A stretch of DNA of 64,000 bases from JBBBNV01 sp037137075. Lineage in GTDB: Bacteria; Bacillota; Bacilli; Paenibacillales; NBRC-103111. The translations under genes were made by a program, and so were the position numbers. Positions 41,318 to 50,156 of the stretch are shown here, piece by piece. The stretch spans positions 251,466 through 315,465 of the forward strand of contig NZ_JBBBNV010000002.1 of the NCBI RefSeq assembly GCF_037137075.1, read 5' to 3'. The notes below the pieces were generated by a model that saw only the letters and a list, made by a program, of their open reading frames with translations, was not told where the DNA came from and made no database searches. Every line of letters starts with the position of its first letter. Position 1 is the first letter of the stretch.

Positions 41318-42805
41318 ATGCTCAAAAAAATCAAGCGTGCGGCATCCTCCCGTTCACCGACCGCCGCAAGGCTCAAGACGATCCGGATCAGGAGAAGGAA
41401 ACGCGCTTCCGGATTGAACAAGTCAGGGCTGTTCAGGAAAGCAGGCAACAAGAAACGGAACATGAAACAAAGCCGGCTCGTGGAGCGCAAAAAAAGCAGG
41501 AACAAAAAACGAACCGCGCCGGAAACAGCAGCCCCTCACATCGGGGAAGCAGATCTTCAGAAGCCGCTGGAGTTGAAGGAAGGAAATCATGCCGCAGAGC
41601 ATGGCACCGTCCCGGCAAGCGAGCCTTCCGCCGAAAGCCCGGTTGAGCCGGAGGCCGTGCCTGCACCGGACCCTCCTGAGCCCCCTCCGCCATTTGTAGA
41701 GGAGCATTTGGTCCAGGTTGAAGCCGAATTCCCCCAGCCGGAAGGAAAGTATAACACGGCTGCAGATTGGGCCGAGACGGCGATCGGCACGGTGCCGGGC
41801 GCCGAATTCATCCCTCTGTTTTACCACCCGGAAGTCCGTTTCAGGCAGGGCAAGACCTTGGGGGAGGGCGATTATTTTCCAGCAAGAGAACACCCGCAGC
41901 ATCCTGTCTCCGTATCGGTTATTCCGAACGGGAGGGCATGGGGGAAATACGGCTTCGTCCTCACGGAAGACAATCGGCTGCTGATGGAGGTCTCCGCCGA
42001 CATCGTGGAGGATGCGCAGCATGCCGTGTTCCATCGCTGGGAATCGTATCCGCTCATGAGGACCGATGAGAAGGTTGCAGTGCTTACGTTAAATTATAGT
42101 GAGAATTATTATCACTGGATGTACGATATATTGGCCAGGCTGGCTTGGCTGGAGCAAAGCGGTGCAGCTATCGATCGGTACATTGTAAACCGGAACGGTC
42201 AGAAGCCGTTTCAGGAAGAAACGCTGCAGCTGCTGGGCCTTCCTCCCGAGCGGCGGATCGAGACGGATGAGCGCTTTCATTTACAGGCCTCCCGCCTCAT
42301 TGTTCCTTCCCATACCTGGCGCTCGGATAATCCGAAATGCGCATTTGATTTTATTCGCCGGTCATTTCTGCCTTTGCGCGACCGGTCATTTGCATCCGCC
42401 GAACGGATTTATATAAGCAGAGCCGGCTCCGTGCGCAGACTGTTAAATGAAGAGCAAATTCTTCTGTTCCTGGAGAAATACGGATTCCAGGTGTTCCGGT
42501 TGGAAACGATGACCGTCAGGCAGCAAATTCAGCTGTTTGCGGGCGCACGGGCGATTGTGGCACCGCACGGCGCGGGACTGACCAATTTGACCTTTTGTTC
42601 TCCTGGTACTACGGTGATCGAGCTGTTTGCCGACAGCTATATTCCCGAATATTTCTGGACGATCAGTAATTATGCGGAGCTGGATTATTATTACTTGCTA
42701 GGCGCGTCTTATTCGGGTCCGGGAAGCCGTCAGGCCAAAGAGGATGATATGCTGATTGCTCCTGACCTGCTGCTCGCCCTGCTTGAGCGAGCCGGGTTAA
42801 CCTGA
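41318..42805 (+). CDS. GT61 (DUF563) glycosyltransferase with basic tail and acidic linker
   Basis: This 495-residue protein has three parts. Residues 1-67 are Lys/Arg-rich (TIRIRRRKRASGLNKSG, then ERKKSRNKKR). Residues ~68-145 are acidic and Pro-rich (VPAPDPPEPPPPFVEEH). A GT61 domain follows with NYSENYYHWMYDILARLAWL and the family signature VAPHGAGLTNLTFCSPGT. GT61 enzymes include xylosyl- and GlcNAc-transferases, which is notable given the UDP-xylose genes 3 kb away. The sugar is not proven. The start follows AAGGAAGGG. Confidence 0.8.
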   Translation: MLKKIKRAASSRSPTAARLKTIRIRRRKRASGLNKSGLFRKAGNKKRNMKQSRLVERKKSRNKKRTAPETAAPHIGEADLQKPLELKEGNHAAEHGTVPASEPSAESPVEPEAVPAPDPPEPPPPFVEEHLVQVEAEFPQPEGKYNTAADWAETAIGTVPGAEFIPLFYHPEVRFRQGKTLGEGDYFPAREHPQHPVSVSVIPNGRAWGKYGFVLTEDNRLLMEVSADIVEDAQHAVFHRWESYPLMRTDEKVAVLTLNYSENYYHWMYDILARLAWLEQSGAAIDRYIVNRNGQKPFQEETLQLLGLPPERRIETDERFHLQASRLIVPSHTWRSDNPKCAFDFIRRSFLPLRDRSFASAERIYISRAGSVRRLLNEEQILLFLEKYGFQVFRLETMTVRQQIQLFAGARAIVAPHGAGLTNLTFCSPGTTVIELFADSYIPEYFWTISNYAELDYYYLLGASYSGPGSRQAKEDDMLIAPDLLLALLERAGLT

Positions 42806-42845
42806 TTTAGACGATGAGCAGATTCAGATGGGAGAGGTGCTACAA

Positions 42846-44213
42846 TTGAGAAAAAAAGCAAAAATCAAAAAAAGACTCGTTAAAAGACGCCGGTTGCTCA
42901 CCGGAAGCGCGGCAAAACGCAAACGGGCGCAAAGAAGGCGCGGAAAGGGCGGGAAGGGCGGAAGAGGCCAAACCACGATCAGGCTGTCTAAAAAAACGAG
43001 GCGCCTCCGCAAGAAGAAAGCTCGTCGGGCGCGGCCTCGAGCGGCGCAGCCGGAGCAGCCTGCATCTATGAGCGATAAGGATCTGCAAACAGCGAAGCTT
43101 TCCGTTGTCGAGCCGCCTGAGCCAGCGAAGCCGGAGAAGGAAAAGCTCCCGGCATTCCTTCCGACCTCGGCTCAGCCCGTTGGAAAATACGTTACAGCGA
43201 AGGAATGGTCGGAGACAGAGGCCGGGAAAGTCCCGGGCGCGGAATATACGGAGTTTTATTTTGACCCGCCCTTCCATCTGCCGCAAAGCAAAAGCATTCA
43301 TGGAAAAGCGAGCTTCCCGGAGAGGACGATCCCTCAGCATACGGTTTCGGTGGCGGTCATTCCGGCGGGAAGAGTGTGGGGGAAATACGGATTTGTCATT
43401 ACGAACGACAACCGGCTGCTGATGGACGTTTCGGCCGATATTGTTGACGATGCGCAGCATTCCGTTTTTCACCGCTGGGAATCTCATCCGCTAAGCGTCA
43501 CGGAAGAAACGGTTGCCGTGCTCACGCTGAACTATAGTGAAAACTACTACCACTGGCTCTATGACGTCATTGCCCGCCTGGGCTGGCTCAAAGAGAGCGG
43601 TGTGGCCATTGACAAATACATCGTCAACCGGAACGGCAGAAAGCCGTTTCAGGAGGAAACGCTGCAGCTGCTTGGAATTCCTCCCGAGAAACGGATTGAA
43701 ACGCATGAGCAGTTCCATTTGCAAGCCGCCCGGCTCGTCGTGCCGTCTCATACCTGGCGCTCCGGATTTCCGAAGTGCTCCTTTAATTTTCTCCGTAATT
43801 CCTTCCTGCCGCTTCGGGATGAGTCGTTTCACGTGCCTGAACGAATCTATATTCGCAGAACCCACAGGGGCGTAATAAATGAAGAGGCCGTGCTCCAGCT
43901 TCTCAAGGACCACGGGTTCACTGCCGTCCGGCTCGAAAACATGAGCTTCCTTCAGCAGGTTCAAATGTTTGCCTGTGCAAAAGCAATTGTTGCCCCGCAC
44001 GGTGCCGGGCTCACGAATCTAACATTTTGCGCTCCCGGCACCAAGGTTATTGAGTTGTTTGAGAATGGCTACACGCCGGATTACTTCTGGAGAATCGCCG
44101 GTTATGCGGGACTGGATTATTATGAGCTGCTCGGCTTGCCGAATGAAGCTCCGGATTATAACATATCCGAGACGGATTTGCTGGCCATCCTGAAGAATGC
44201 GGGGCTTGCCTAG
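42846..44213 (+). CDS. GT61 (DUF563) glycosyltransferase with extremely basic tail (paralogue)
   Basis: This 455-residue paralogue of the gene at 41318 has 34 Lys/Arg in its first 65 residues and no acidic residue there (KAKIKKRLVKRRRLLTG and onward). A short acidic/Pro linker (VEPPEPAKPEKEK) leads to the GT61 domain, with NYSENYYHWLYDVIARLGWL and VAPHGAGLTNLTFCAPGT. TTG 42846 is preferred to ATG 42828 because GGGAGAGG lies 8 bp before the TTG. Its stop codon abuts that of the convergent ugd gene with no gap. Confidence 0.8.
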   Translation: MRKKAKIKKRLVKRRRLLTGSAAKRKRAQRRRGKGGKGGRGQTTIRLSKKTRRLRKKKARRARPRAAQPEQPASMSDKDLQTAKLSVVEPPEPAKPEKEKLPAFLPTSAQPVGKYVTAKEWSETEAGKVPGAEYTEFYFDPPFHLPQSKSIHGKASFPERTIPQHTVSVAVIPAGRVWGKYGFVITNDNRLLMDVSADIVDDAQHSVFHRWESHPLSVTEETVAVLTLNYSENYYHWLYDVIARLGWLKESGVAIDKYIVNRNGRKPFQEETLQLLGIPPEKRIETHEQFHLQAARLVVPSHTWRSGFPKCSFNFLRNSFLPLRDESFHVPERIYIRRTHRGVINEEAVLQLLKDHGFTAVRLENMSFLQQVQMFACAKAIVAPHGAGLTNLTFCAPGTKVIELFENGYTPDYFWRIAGYAGLDYYELLGLPNEAPDYNISETDLLAILKNAGLA

Positions 44214-45596
44214 TTATCCGGCATCGTGGTCCGCGCCGAGGGTCTCGTAACGGAAGCCAAGCCGGGGCAGCCCTACACCGGACCACAGCCGCCTCGTATC
44301 CAATATATACGGCCGTCTCATGCTGGCCCGAATGCGCTCCCAGGGCAATGTGCGATATTCCTCCCAATGCGTTAGCAGCAGCAAGGCGTCTGCATGTGCA
44401 GCCGCCTCTTCCGCATGCTCGCAATACCGGACGGATAACTCCGGATGCAGCTTGCGGAAGCCAGGCATCCCTTTTGGGTCATGGGCCTGCACGAATGCCC
44501 CGAGCTCCTCCAGCATGCGAATGATGACAATGGCCTGGCTGTTCCGGATATCATCTGTATTCGGCTTGAAGGTAAGTCCGAGCACCGCAATGGTTTTCCC
44601 CTGAAGTGTCTTCATGCGCTGCTTGAGCTTGGATACTACATGCTCCATCATTCGCTGATTGGCTTCTACCGCTGCCCGCACAATTGTCAGCTCCCGGTCG
44701 TATTTGGTGCTGGTAGCGAGCAGCTCCGCAGTATCCTTGGGGAAGCAGCTCCCGCCCCAGCCGCTGGAAACCTCCAGAAACTGGCTTCCGATACGATGAT
44801 CCAGCCCCATGCCTTTGGCCACCTCGGACACGTTGCTTCCGAGTGCCTCGCATAACCTGGCAATCTCGTTGATATAACTGATTTTGACGGCCAAAAAAGC
44901 GTTGGAGGCGTATTTAATTAGCTCCGCGCTCTTCGGGTCCGTTTCCAAATAAACCGGCTTCGGCTTCAGCCTATACTCCTTGCCCTTGATCATGTCCATG
45001 ACGAGAGGATCGAAGGTCCGCTTCATAAAATTACGGTACAGCTGCTTCATCACCGTGCTTCCTCTCGGATGGGCAGAGCCGATAACGATGCGGTCGGGGA
45101 AGAACACATCGGTTAGCGCACTGCCTTCTCTTAGAAACTCCGGATTGCTGACGACGGTGAAGCAGCTCCCGGATTTGGTGCGGGAATGAGCTTCGATCAG
45201 GGAAGAGACCAAATCCGCGGAGCCTACCGGAACGGTTGATTTGGTTACAATTACGGTGAAACGGCGGGGGTTGAGGTGGTTCCCGATTTGAATGGCCGCC
45301 TGCTTGATGTAGCTTAAATTGACAGAGTGGTCCGCATTTTCCGGTGTGCCTACACAAATGAAAACGGCGTCTGCTTCGGCTACTCCTTCCATGGAAGCGG
45401 TGGCGGTCAAATGGCGGGTGACGACATATTCCAGCAGCTGATCCAGTCCGGGCTCATAGATGGGACTGCGCCCCTGCTGAATGGCCTGCAGCTTCCGCTC
45501 ATCCACATCCACTAGGATCGTTTCATGTCCCAGCGCCGCAAAGGCAGCGGCTGTGACCGTTCCGACATAACCGGCCCCAATACACACAATTCTCAT
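44214..45596 (-). CDS. ugd: UDP-glucose 6-dehydrogenase
   Basis: This 460-residue enzyme oxidises UDP-glucose to UDP-glucuronate with two NAD+. The N-terminal Rossmann motif is MRIVCIGAGYVGTVTAAAFA, followed by VTKSTVPVG and NPEFLREGSA. The catalytic Cys sits in GWGGSCFPKD, and the C-terminal domain has AVLGLTFKPNTDDIRNS. It is the last gene of the minus-strand operon galU-uxs-ugd. The length and all motifs are normal. It provides the substrate for the UDP-xylose synthase encoded next to it. Confidence 0.92.
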   Translation of the reverse strand: MRIVCIGAGYVGTVTAAAFAALGHETILVDVDERKLQAIQQGRSPIYEPGLDQLLEYVVTRHLTATASMEGVAEADAVFICVGTPENADHSVNLSYIKQAAIQIGNHLNPRRFTVIVTKSTVPVGSADLVSSLIEAHSRTKSGSCFTVVSNPEFLREGSALTDVFFPDRIVIGSAHPRGSTVMKQLYRNFMKRTFDPLVMDMIKGKEYRLKPKPVYLETDPKSAELIKYASNAFLAVKISYINEIARLCEALGSNVSEVAKGMGLDHRIGSQFLEVSSGWGGSCFPKDTAELLATSTKYDRELTIVRAAVEANQRMMEHVVSKLKQRMKTLQGKTIAVLGLTFKPNTDDIRNSQAIVIIRMLEELGAFVQAHDPKGMPGFRKLHPELSVRYCEHAEEAAAHADALLLLTHWEEYRTLPWERIRASMRRPYILDTRRLWSGVGLPRLGFRYETLGADHDAG

Positions 45597-45638
45597 GTCC
45601 AGGTCTCCTTTCAGTATGTGTACCCGGATTACACACGG

Positions 45639-46598
45639 TTACCGCTTACGTTGTTCGCTGTATACTTCAATGGTACGCTTCAGGCCTTCATCCAAGTGGA
45701 TCTCCGGCACCCAGCCTAACAGCTCCTGAGCTTTGCGGATGACCGGCCGGCGCTGCTTCGGATCATCGGCCGGGAGGGGGTGAAACGTAATTCGGCTTGC
45801 TGCGCCGGACAGCCGGATTACCTTTTGCGCGACTTCCAGAACGGTATATTCGGCGGGATTGCCGATATTTATAATTTCTCCGGCTGCTGCTTCCTTCTCC
45901 ATCATCATCATTAACGCCCTTATCGTATCATCCACGTAGCAGAACGAGCGGGTTTGGCTGCCGTCCCCGTACACTGTCAGATCGGCGCCCGATAAAGCCT
46001 GGGTGACGAAATTGGAAATAACCCGGCCATCGTCACTGCGAAGTCCTGCGGAATACGTATTAAACAGCCGCGCTACCCGTACGGGAACGCCATAACGCTG
46101 CCAATATTCATAGCAGTACACTTCCCCGAGCCGTTTGGCTTCATCGTAGCAAGCCCGAGGGCCCCACGTGTTGACATTGCCGCGGTATGACTCGCTCTGG
46201 GGGTGAATTTCCGGGTCGCCGTATACTTCGCTTGTGCTGGTGAATAACAGCTTGGCGCCGGTCCTTCTGGCCAGCTCCAGCATATGGCGCGTCCCGATCG
46301 TATTCACGGCAATGGTGTCCAGCGCGGCCGCCTGATAAAATTTCGGAGAAGCAGGGGAGGCAAGATGATATAGCTCATTTGCATCGCTCAGCAGGGGATG
46401 GGAGATGATGTCCTGCGCGCTTACATCCATCGTAAGCATCGTGAAGCTCGGCTTGGTAAGGCAATACGCCACATTTTCCCTTGTTCCCGTTGCCCAGTTG
46501 TCGATGCCAATGACACGATGTCCCAGATCTATCAGCCTACGGGCCAGGTGGCTGCCTAAAAAACCTGCAGCTCCCGTAATCACGGTTTTGGTAGACAA
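45639..46598 (-). CDS. uxs: UDP-glucuronate decarboxylase (UDP-xylose synthase)
   Basis: This 319-residue extended SDR has VITGAAGFLGSHLARRLID, STSEVYGDPEIHPQSESY, WGPRACYDEAKR (catalytic Tyr and Lys) and RSFCYVDDTI. The EVYGDP..HPQ.E...GNVN..GPRACYDE.KR pattern is characteristic of UDP-glucuronate decarboxylases. It would convert UDP-glucuronate to UDP-xylose. The start is a TTG with AAGGTGAG upstream, and the galU stop lies 3 bp before it. Related dehydratases or epimerases are less likely given the adjacent ugd. Confidence 0.82.
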   Translation of the reverse strand: MSTKTVITGAAGFLGSHLARRLIDLGHRVIGIDNWATGTRENVAYCLTKPSFTMLTMDVSAQDIISHPLLSDANELYHLASPASPKFYQAAALDTIAVNTIGTRHMLELARRTGAKLLFTSTSEVYGDPEIHPQSESYRGNVNTWGPRACYDEAKRLGEVYCYEYWQRYGVPVRVARLFNTYSAGLRSDDGRVISNFVTQALSGADLTVYGDGSQTRSFCYVDDTIRALMMMMEKEAAAGEIINIGNPAEYTVLEVAQKVIRLSGAASRITFHPLPADDPKQRRPVIRKAQELLGWVPEIHLDEGLKRTIEVYSEQRKR

Positions 46599-46600
46599 AC

Positions 46601-47503
46601 CTACTCACCTTCTTTGGCGGAGTCAGTATCTTGCTCAGTCAACACATCCCGAAGAAATTCGGATAACGGCTCCTTCAAGCCTTCATGCTTTAATGCCAGT
46701 TGAATGGAGGCTTTTAAATAACCCAGCTTGTCTCCGACATCATACATAGGCCCGTCATAAATGCAAGCGAGCAGACGCTGCTGTACGGATAACACCTGCA
46801 GAGCGTCCGTCAGCTGAATTTCGCCTCCGGCGCCCGGCCCGGTTTGCTGTAAAACGTTAAAAATGCCGGGGTCCAAAATATACCGGCCCATAATCGCCAA
46901 ATTGCTCTCCGGGCGAAATTGCGGCTTCTCAATCAGCTTCCGGATTTCCAGCATATTCCGGTCAAGGAGCGGGCCGCTGACAACGCCATATCGGCTGACC
47001 TCCTGCCAAGCGACGGGCTTGACGGACAAAACGGGCGATTGTTCCGCTTCGTAGCACGCGATTAACTGCTTTAACGCCGGCCGTTCAGCATCCGTTACAA
47101 TATCCCCCAGCAGAACGGCAAACGGATCGCCGCCGACGAATGGACTGCCGCAATGGATGGCGTGGCCGAGCCCCAGCAATTCCTGCTGGCGCACGAAATG
47201 AATATTGACGAACCGGTTTGTCTCCTGCAGCGTTCGCAGGGCGGCTTCTTTTTGCTTTTCCTGCAGACTCCATTCGAGCTCATTGTTTTTGTCGAAATGG
47301 TCCTCAATCGCCCGTTTATGCTTGCCGGTCACGATAAGAATCGATTCAATGCCGGCATCCACCGCTTCCTCGACAATATATTGAATGGCCGGTTTATCCA
47401 GCAGCGGGAACATTTCCTTTGGTACCGCTTTGGTAGCGGGAAGGAAGCGGGTTCCCAGACCTGCGGCCGGGATGATTGCCTTTTTGACTTTGCCAGCCTT
47501 CAT
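46601..47503 (-). CDS. galU: UTP-glucose-1-phosphate uridylyltransferase
   Basis: This 300-residue enzyme forms UDP-glucose from UTP and glucose-1-phosphate. Motifs are KAIIPAAGLGTRFLPATKAV, PKEMFPLLDKPAIQYIVEEA and FAVLLGDIV. ATG 47503 follows GAGAGGGG and leads straight into the nucleotide-binding loop; an earlier in-frame start would add 18 residues without a site. It is the first gene of the operon with uxs and ugd. A CATATAGTA motif on the minus strand at 47570-47562 resembles a SigK-type -10 but has no clear -35. Confidence 0.9.
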   Translation of the reverse strand: MKAGKVKKAIIPAAGLGTRFLPATKAVPKEMFPLLDKPAIQYIVEEAVDAGIESILIVTGKHKRAIEDHFDKNNELEWSLQEKQKEAALRTLQETNRFVNIHFVRQQELLGLGHAIHCGSPFVGGDPFAVLLGDIVTDAERPALKQLIACYEAEQSPVLSVKPVAWQEVSRYGVVSGPLLDRNMLEIRKLIEKPQFRPESNLAIMGRYILDPGIFNVLQQTGPGAGGEIQLTDALQVLSVQQRLLACIYDGPMYDVGDKLGYLKASIQLALKHEGLKEPLSEFLRDVLTEQDTDSAKEGE

Positions 47504-47706
47504 TCGCAAACGCCCCTCTCTTGCTAGACTGTAGGTTATCCTCTCGTGTCTACTCATGGAATACTATATGTTGAAGAGTAGGGGACGGACTAAACGAATT
47601 CATTACCTGCCATCAAAGAGGTACATGACTAGCTGCTGGAACGGGAGTTCGTCGGGCCTTGCGGCATGAAAGAAAACAGAGCCCTGACAAGCAGGCCCTG
47701 CGATAC

Positions 47707-48447
47707 CTATTTTTTTTGAAAAAGGAGCAGTCCGTTTCCAAATGTCGGATGGAAGTTGCTAGAAGTGGTGCTGTTCAGCAGGAGGGTGTAGGCCCCTTGA
47801 TTCCTATGAATGAAGTCCAGGGCGGCCTGCCTTGTTTCCGGCCAGTTTATATCCGGGACGACAATGGCACAGCCTTTGGCGAAATGCGGCTCTGCCTGCT
47901 GTAAGCCGTCCATGAGCAGCTTATAATCATGAATGCCATCCAGCACATAGCATCCAATCGGCCCGTCGTGAACATCGGAGAAATAGGTCGTGTAGTCCAG
48001 ATCGTAGAAATGATGATGGGGGCTTTTCAGCAGCATAAAAAAAGTAAAAAACTTGTCGCAGCAGTTGCCGAAACGGCTGAAATGATCGACGCCGATACAC
48101 CGCTTATCCGGATTGTTAATGAGACCGGCAAAAAAGTGGTAGCTGTTGACCATAAAGGAGTTCAGCGTACCTGCATGGACGAACGCTTCACCGGGGCGCA
48201 GCCGGGAAACGATATAGTTTATGATGGCGCCATTGACGAAAGAGGATCGCCTGGGAACGCTCCAGATGGCTGCCATATTGGTATACAGCCTGTCTTGATC
48301 GTCCGGCAGCTGGGCGTTTTCCATCTCCTGCAGCAGCTGCTGGACGTAATGATGGACATGGGGATATGGCTTCATCACCATCGGGATAGGAGTATCCGGC
48401 TGAATGTGCCGGAATCGGATGCCCGACACGAATTGTGCGAGGTCCAT
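47707..48447 (-). CDS. Putative class I methyltransferase-like protein
   Basis: This 246-residue protein has the size and pattern of Methyltransf_24-like enzymes: EAFVHAGTLNSFMVNSY, CIGVDHFSRFGNC, GPIGCYVLDGIHDYKLLMDG and CAIVVPDINWPETRQ. The glycine-rich SAM loop is degenerate, so the reaction is uncertain. It is encoded just downstream of the GT at 48453; the stop of that gene lies at 48453-48455 and the ATG at 48447 follows after 5 bp (GTG 48459 is an alternative start). A role in modifying a glycan is inferred from location. Confidence 0.6.
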   Translation of the reverse strand: MDLAQFVSGIRFRHIQPDTPIPMVMKPYPHVHHYVQQLLQEMENAQLPDDQDRLYTNMAAIWSVPRRSSFVNGAIINYIVSRLRPGEAFVHAGTLNSFMVNSYHFFAGLINNPDKRCIGVDHFSRFGNCCDKFFTFFMLLKSPHHHFYDLDYTTYFSDVHDGPIGCYVLDGIHDYKLLMDGLQQAEPHFAKGCAIVVPDINWPETRQAALDFIHRNQGAYTLLLNSTTSSNFHPTFGNGLLLFQKK

Positions 48448-48452
48448 TGCAG

Positions 48453-49139
48453 TCACCACCGGGCCTTTTTCGGGTTCAAAGGGAATTTGTCAAAGGGCTT
48501 GTCATACAGTTCCTTTCCGATCGGACCGCCCCATTTTTTTTCGTAGTACGTCAAAAACAAGGGGAAGGTCACCTCGAATGTCAAGTGCTGCAGAAAACGG
48601 CTCGATTTGCCCGTATTCGAACCGCCTCCCAAATGAGTGACCCCAAGATTGGTATAAATCAGCTCATATTCCGCGAGCTGCAATCGCCGGTAATAATCCA
48701 TATCGGAATGATAATCATAAAAAACCGTATCCCACGGACCAATCTCCCGTATGGCCTCCATAGGATATGCAACCAGCACATCGTAATTGGTAAAAGCGGC
48801 TCCCCAGCGGACATTGTGCCGGTTCAATAACTCCACCTTAGAGAGCAATTGATCCATCGTGCCCGGATGAATCTCTGCATCACTGTGCATAAACAGGATG
48901 ATATCGCAGCCAGCTTCCATGCCGAATTTCTGCATCAGATTCATCATTTGCGGATATCTCAGTGGAACCGGCGGGGTATAAATCGTAACGGAATCGGCCC
49001 CAAAAGGCTCTTTTGTCAAAAAATCGCTCTCGGAATTATCAATAATAACTGTGCTGCTCCAGTAGGGCTTTATGCTGTACATTGCTCTGTAGAGCAGGTC
49101 GGGACGTGCAGCATATCCTGTCCCAATCATGTATTTCAT
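48453..49139 (-). CDS. GT2-like glycosyltransferase
   Basis: This 228-residue protein has a GT-A-like fold with CDIILFMHSDAEIHPGTMDQ, in which HSDAE stands at the usual DXD position, then WGAAFTNYDVLVAYPMEAIR and FYDYHSDMDYYRRLQLAEY. ATG 49139 has GGGGGGTG upstream. The gene is divergent from the kinase gene at 49347 across a 207-bp region. It is coupled to the methyltransferase-like gene downstream. The sugar is unknown. Confidence 0.65.
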   Translation of the reverse strand: MKYMIGTGYAARPDLLYRAMYSIKPYWSSTVIIDNSESDFLTKEPFGADSVTIYTPPVPLRYPQMMNLMQKFGMEAGCDIILFMHSDAEIHPGTMDQLLSKVELLNRHNVRWGAAFTNYDVLVAYPMEAIREIGPWDTVFYDYHSDMDYYRRLQLAEYELIYTNLGVTHLGGGSNTGKSSRFLQHLTFEVTFPLFLTYYEKKWGGPIGKELYDKPFDKFPLNPKKARW

Positions 49140-49346
49140 TCCATCACCCCCCCTATAATTTATTTCAGATTGGCGTTGTTGGTGTACCCAAAAAAAGCGA
49201 TGCACCGCCGTGGGCGGATCAAGATTATCGTTTCGGAGATATTGGTCTATGCCTTTTTGTAAGAGAGTTCATAGAATAAATTAACCATTACAAATGCAGC
49301 AGGAAGCTCAAGGCAGTATTGGCTGCATGAATGAAGGGGGAGCGGA

Positions 49347-50069
49347 ATGAGCCGGAAGGAGCGCCTGATTTATGAGCACTTGAAGGAGAACTATGGCATT
49401 ACCGTTTTCTTCGCCTATAAGCCTTTCGATAGAATCTCGAATTATTTTTTTATCGGCATGGAAGCTGCCAGGAAGAAGCTTGTTTTTGTAAAACTGGATC
49501 GGACCGGCGGAGAGGCCAGCGCTCGGGAGGCGGCCTTGCTCCAGCTGCTTCAGCCCCATACCGGAAGCGGGTATTTCCCCAATCTGATTGCATACGATGC
49601 TGAAGGACGGTATCCCTTTGTCGCGCTTGAATTCATCGAGGGCATCTCGCTGGCACAGCTGATGGCGCAGAGGCGGTCGCTTCCTTCGAAGCAAAAGCAG
49701 GAGATGGTGCGGCAAATGGCTGAGATTTCAACCATTCTGCGTCAAGCCAATGTCATTCACCGGGATATCCGGCCGGCAAATATCATGTTTCAATCCGGCG
49801 AAGCGGGGAAGCTGCAGCTGACCTTAATCGATTTTGGATTTTCGTTAGGGCTTGCACCGCTTGATCTGCCGGAGCTGCCTTTTCTTATAGCCGGTGAGCT
49901 GCTGCCCACATTGGGTGACGGCTATAAGCCGGATGATCTCACCTGGGATGATGCCTACTCCTTCCTGATTATCGCACACATGATCGATGCCGACTGCTAC
50001 TGGCGCTCCCCTGACAAATACGCCAAGCTGCTGTCGCAGCTCAATACATTCCGTTATAGCCACACGTAG
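49347..50069 (+). CDS. Eukaryotic-type protein-kinase-fold protein
   Basis: This 240-residue protein has the core kinase residues: a candidate ATP lysine at 49 (VFVKLD), Glu61, the catalytic HRDIRPAN (HRD 138-140, Asn145) and IDFGFS (Asp162). It has no transmembrane or sensor domain. Compact HRD-kinases can phosphorylate proteins, lipids or sugars, and the substrate is unknown. It lies alone on the plus strand between two minus-strand genes. CATAGAATA at 49270-49278 resembles a SigK-type -10, without a clear -35. One candidate target class is the Ser- and Lys/Arg-rich tails nearby (speculative). Confidence 0.7.
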   Translation: MSRKERLIYEHLKENYGITVFFAYKPFDRISNYFFIGMEAARKKLVFVKLDRTGGEASAREAALLQLLQPHTGSGYFPNLIAYDAEGRYPFVALEFIEGISLAQLMAQRRSLPSKQKQEMVRQMAEISTILRQANVIHRDIRPANIMFQSGEAGKLQLTLIDFGFSLGLAPLDLPELPFLIAGELLPTLGDGYKPDDLTWDDAYSFLIIAHMIDADCYWRSPDKYAKLLSQLNTFRYSHT

Positions 50070-50156
50070 GACCTCGGTGTAACAGCAGAAAGAAACGGGG
50101 AAATGCTAATGCCCCGGTCCCTCGTCCTTGTATGCTTTATGCGCTCCCCCATCCCT

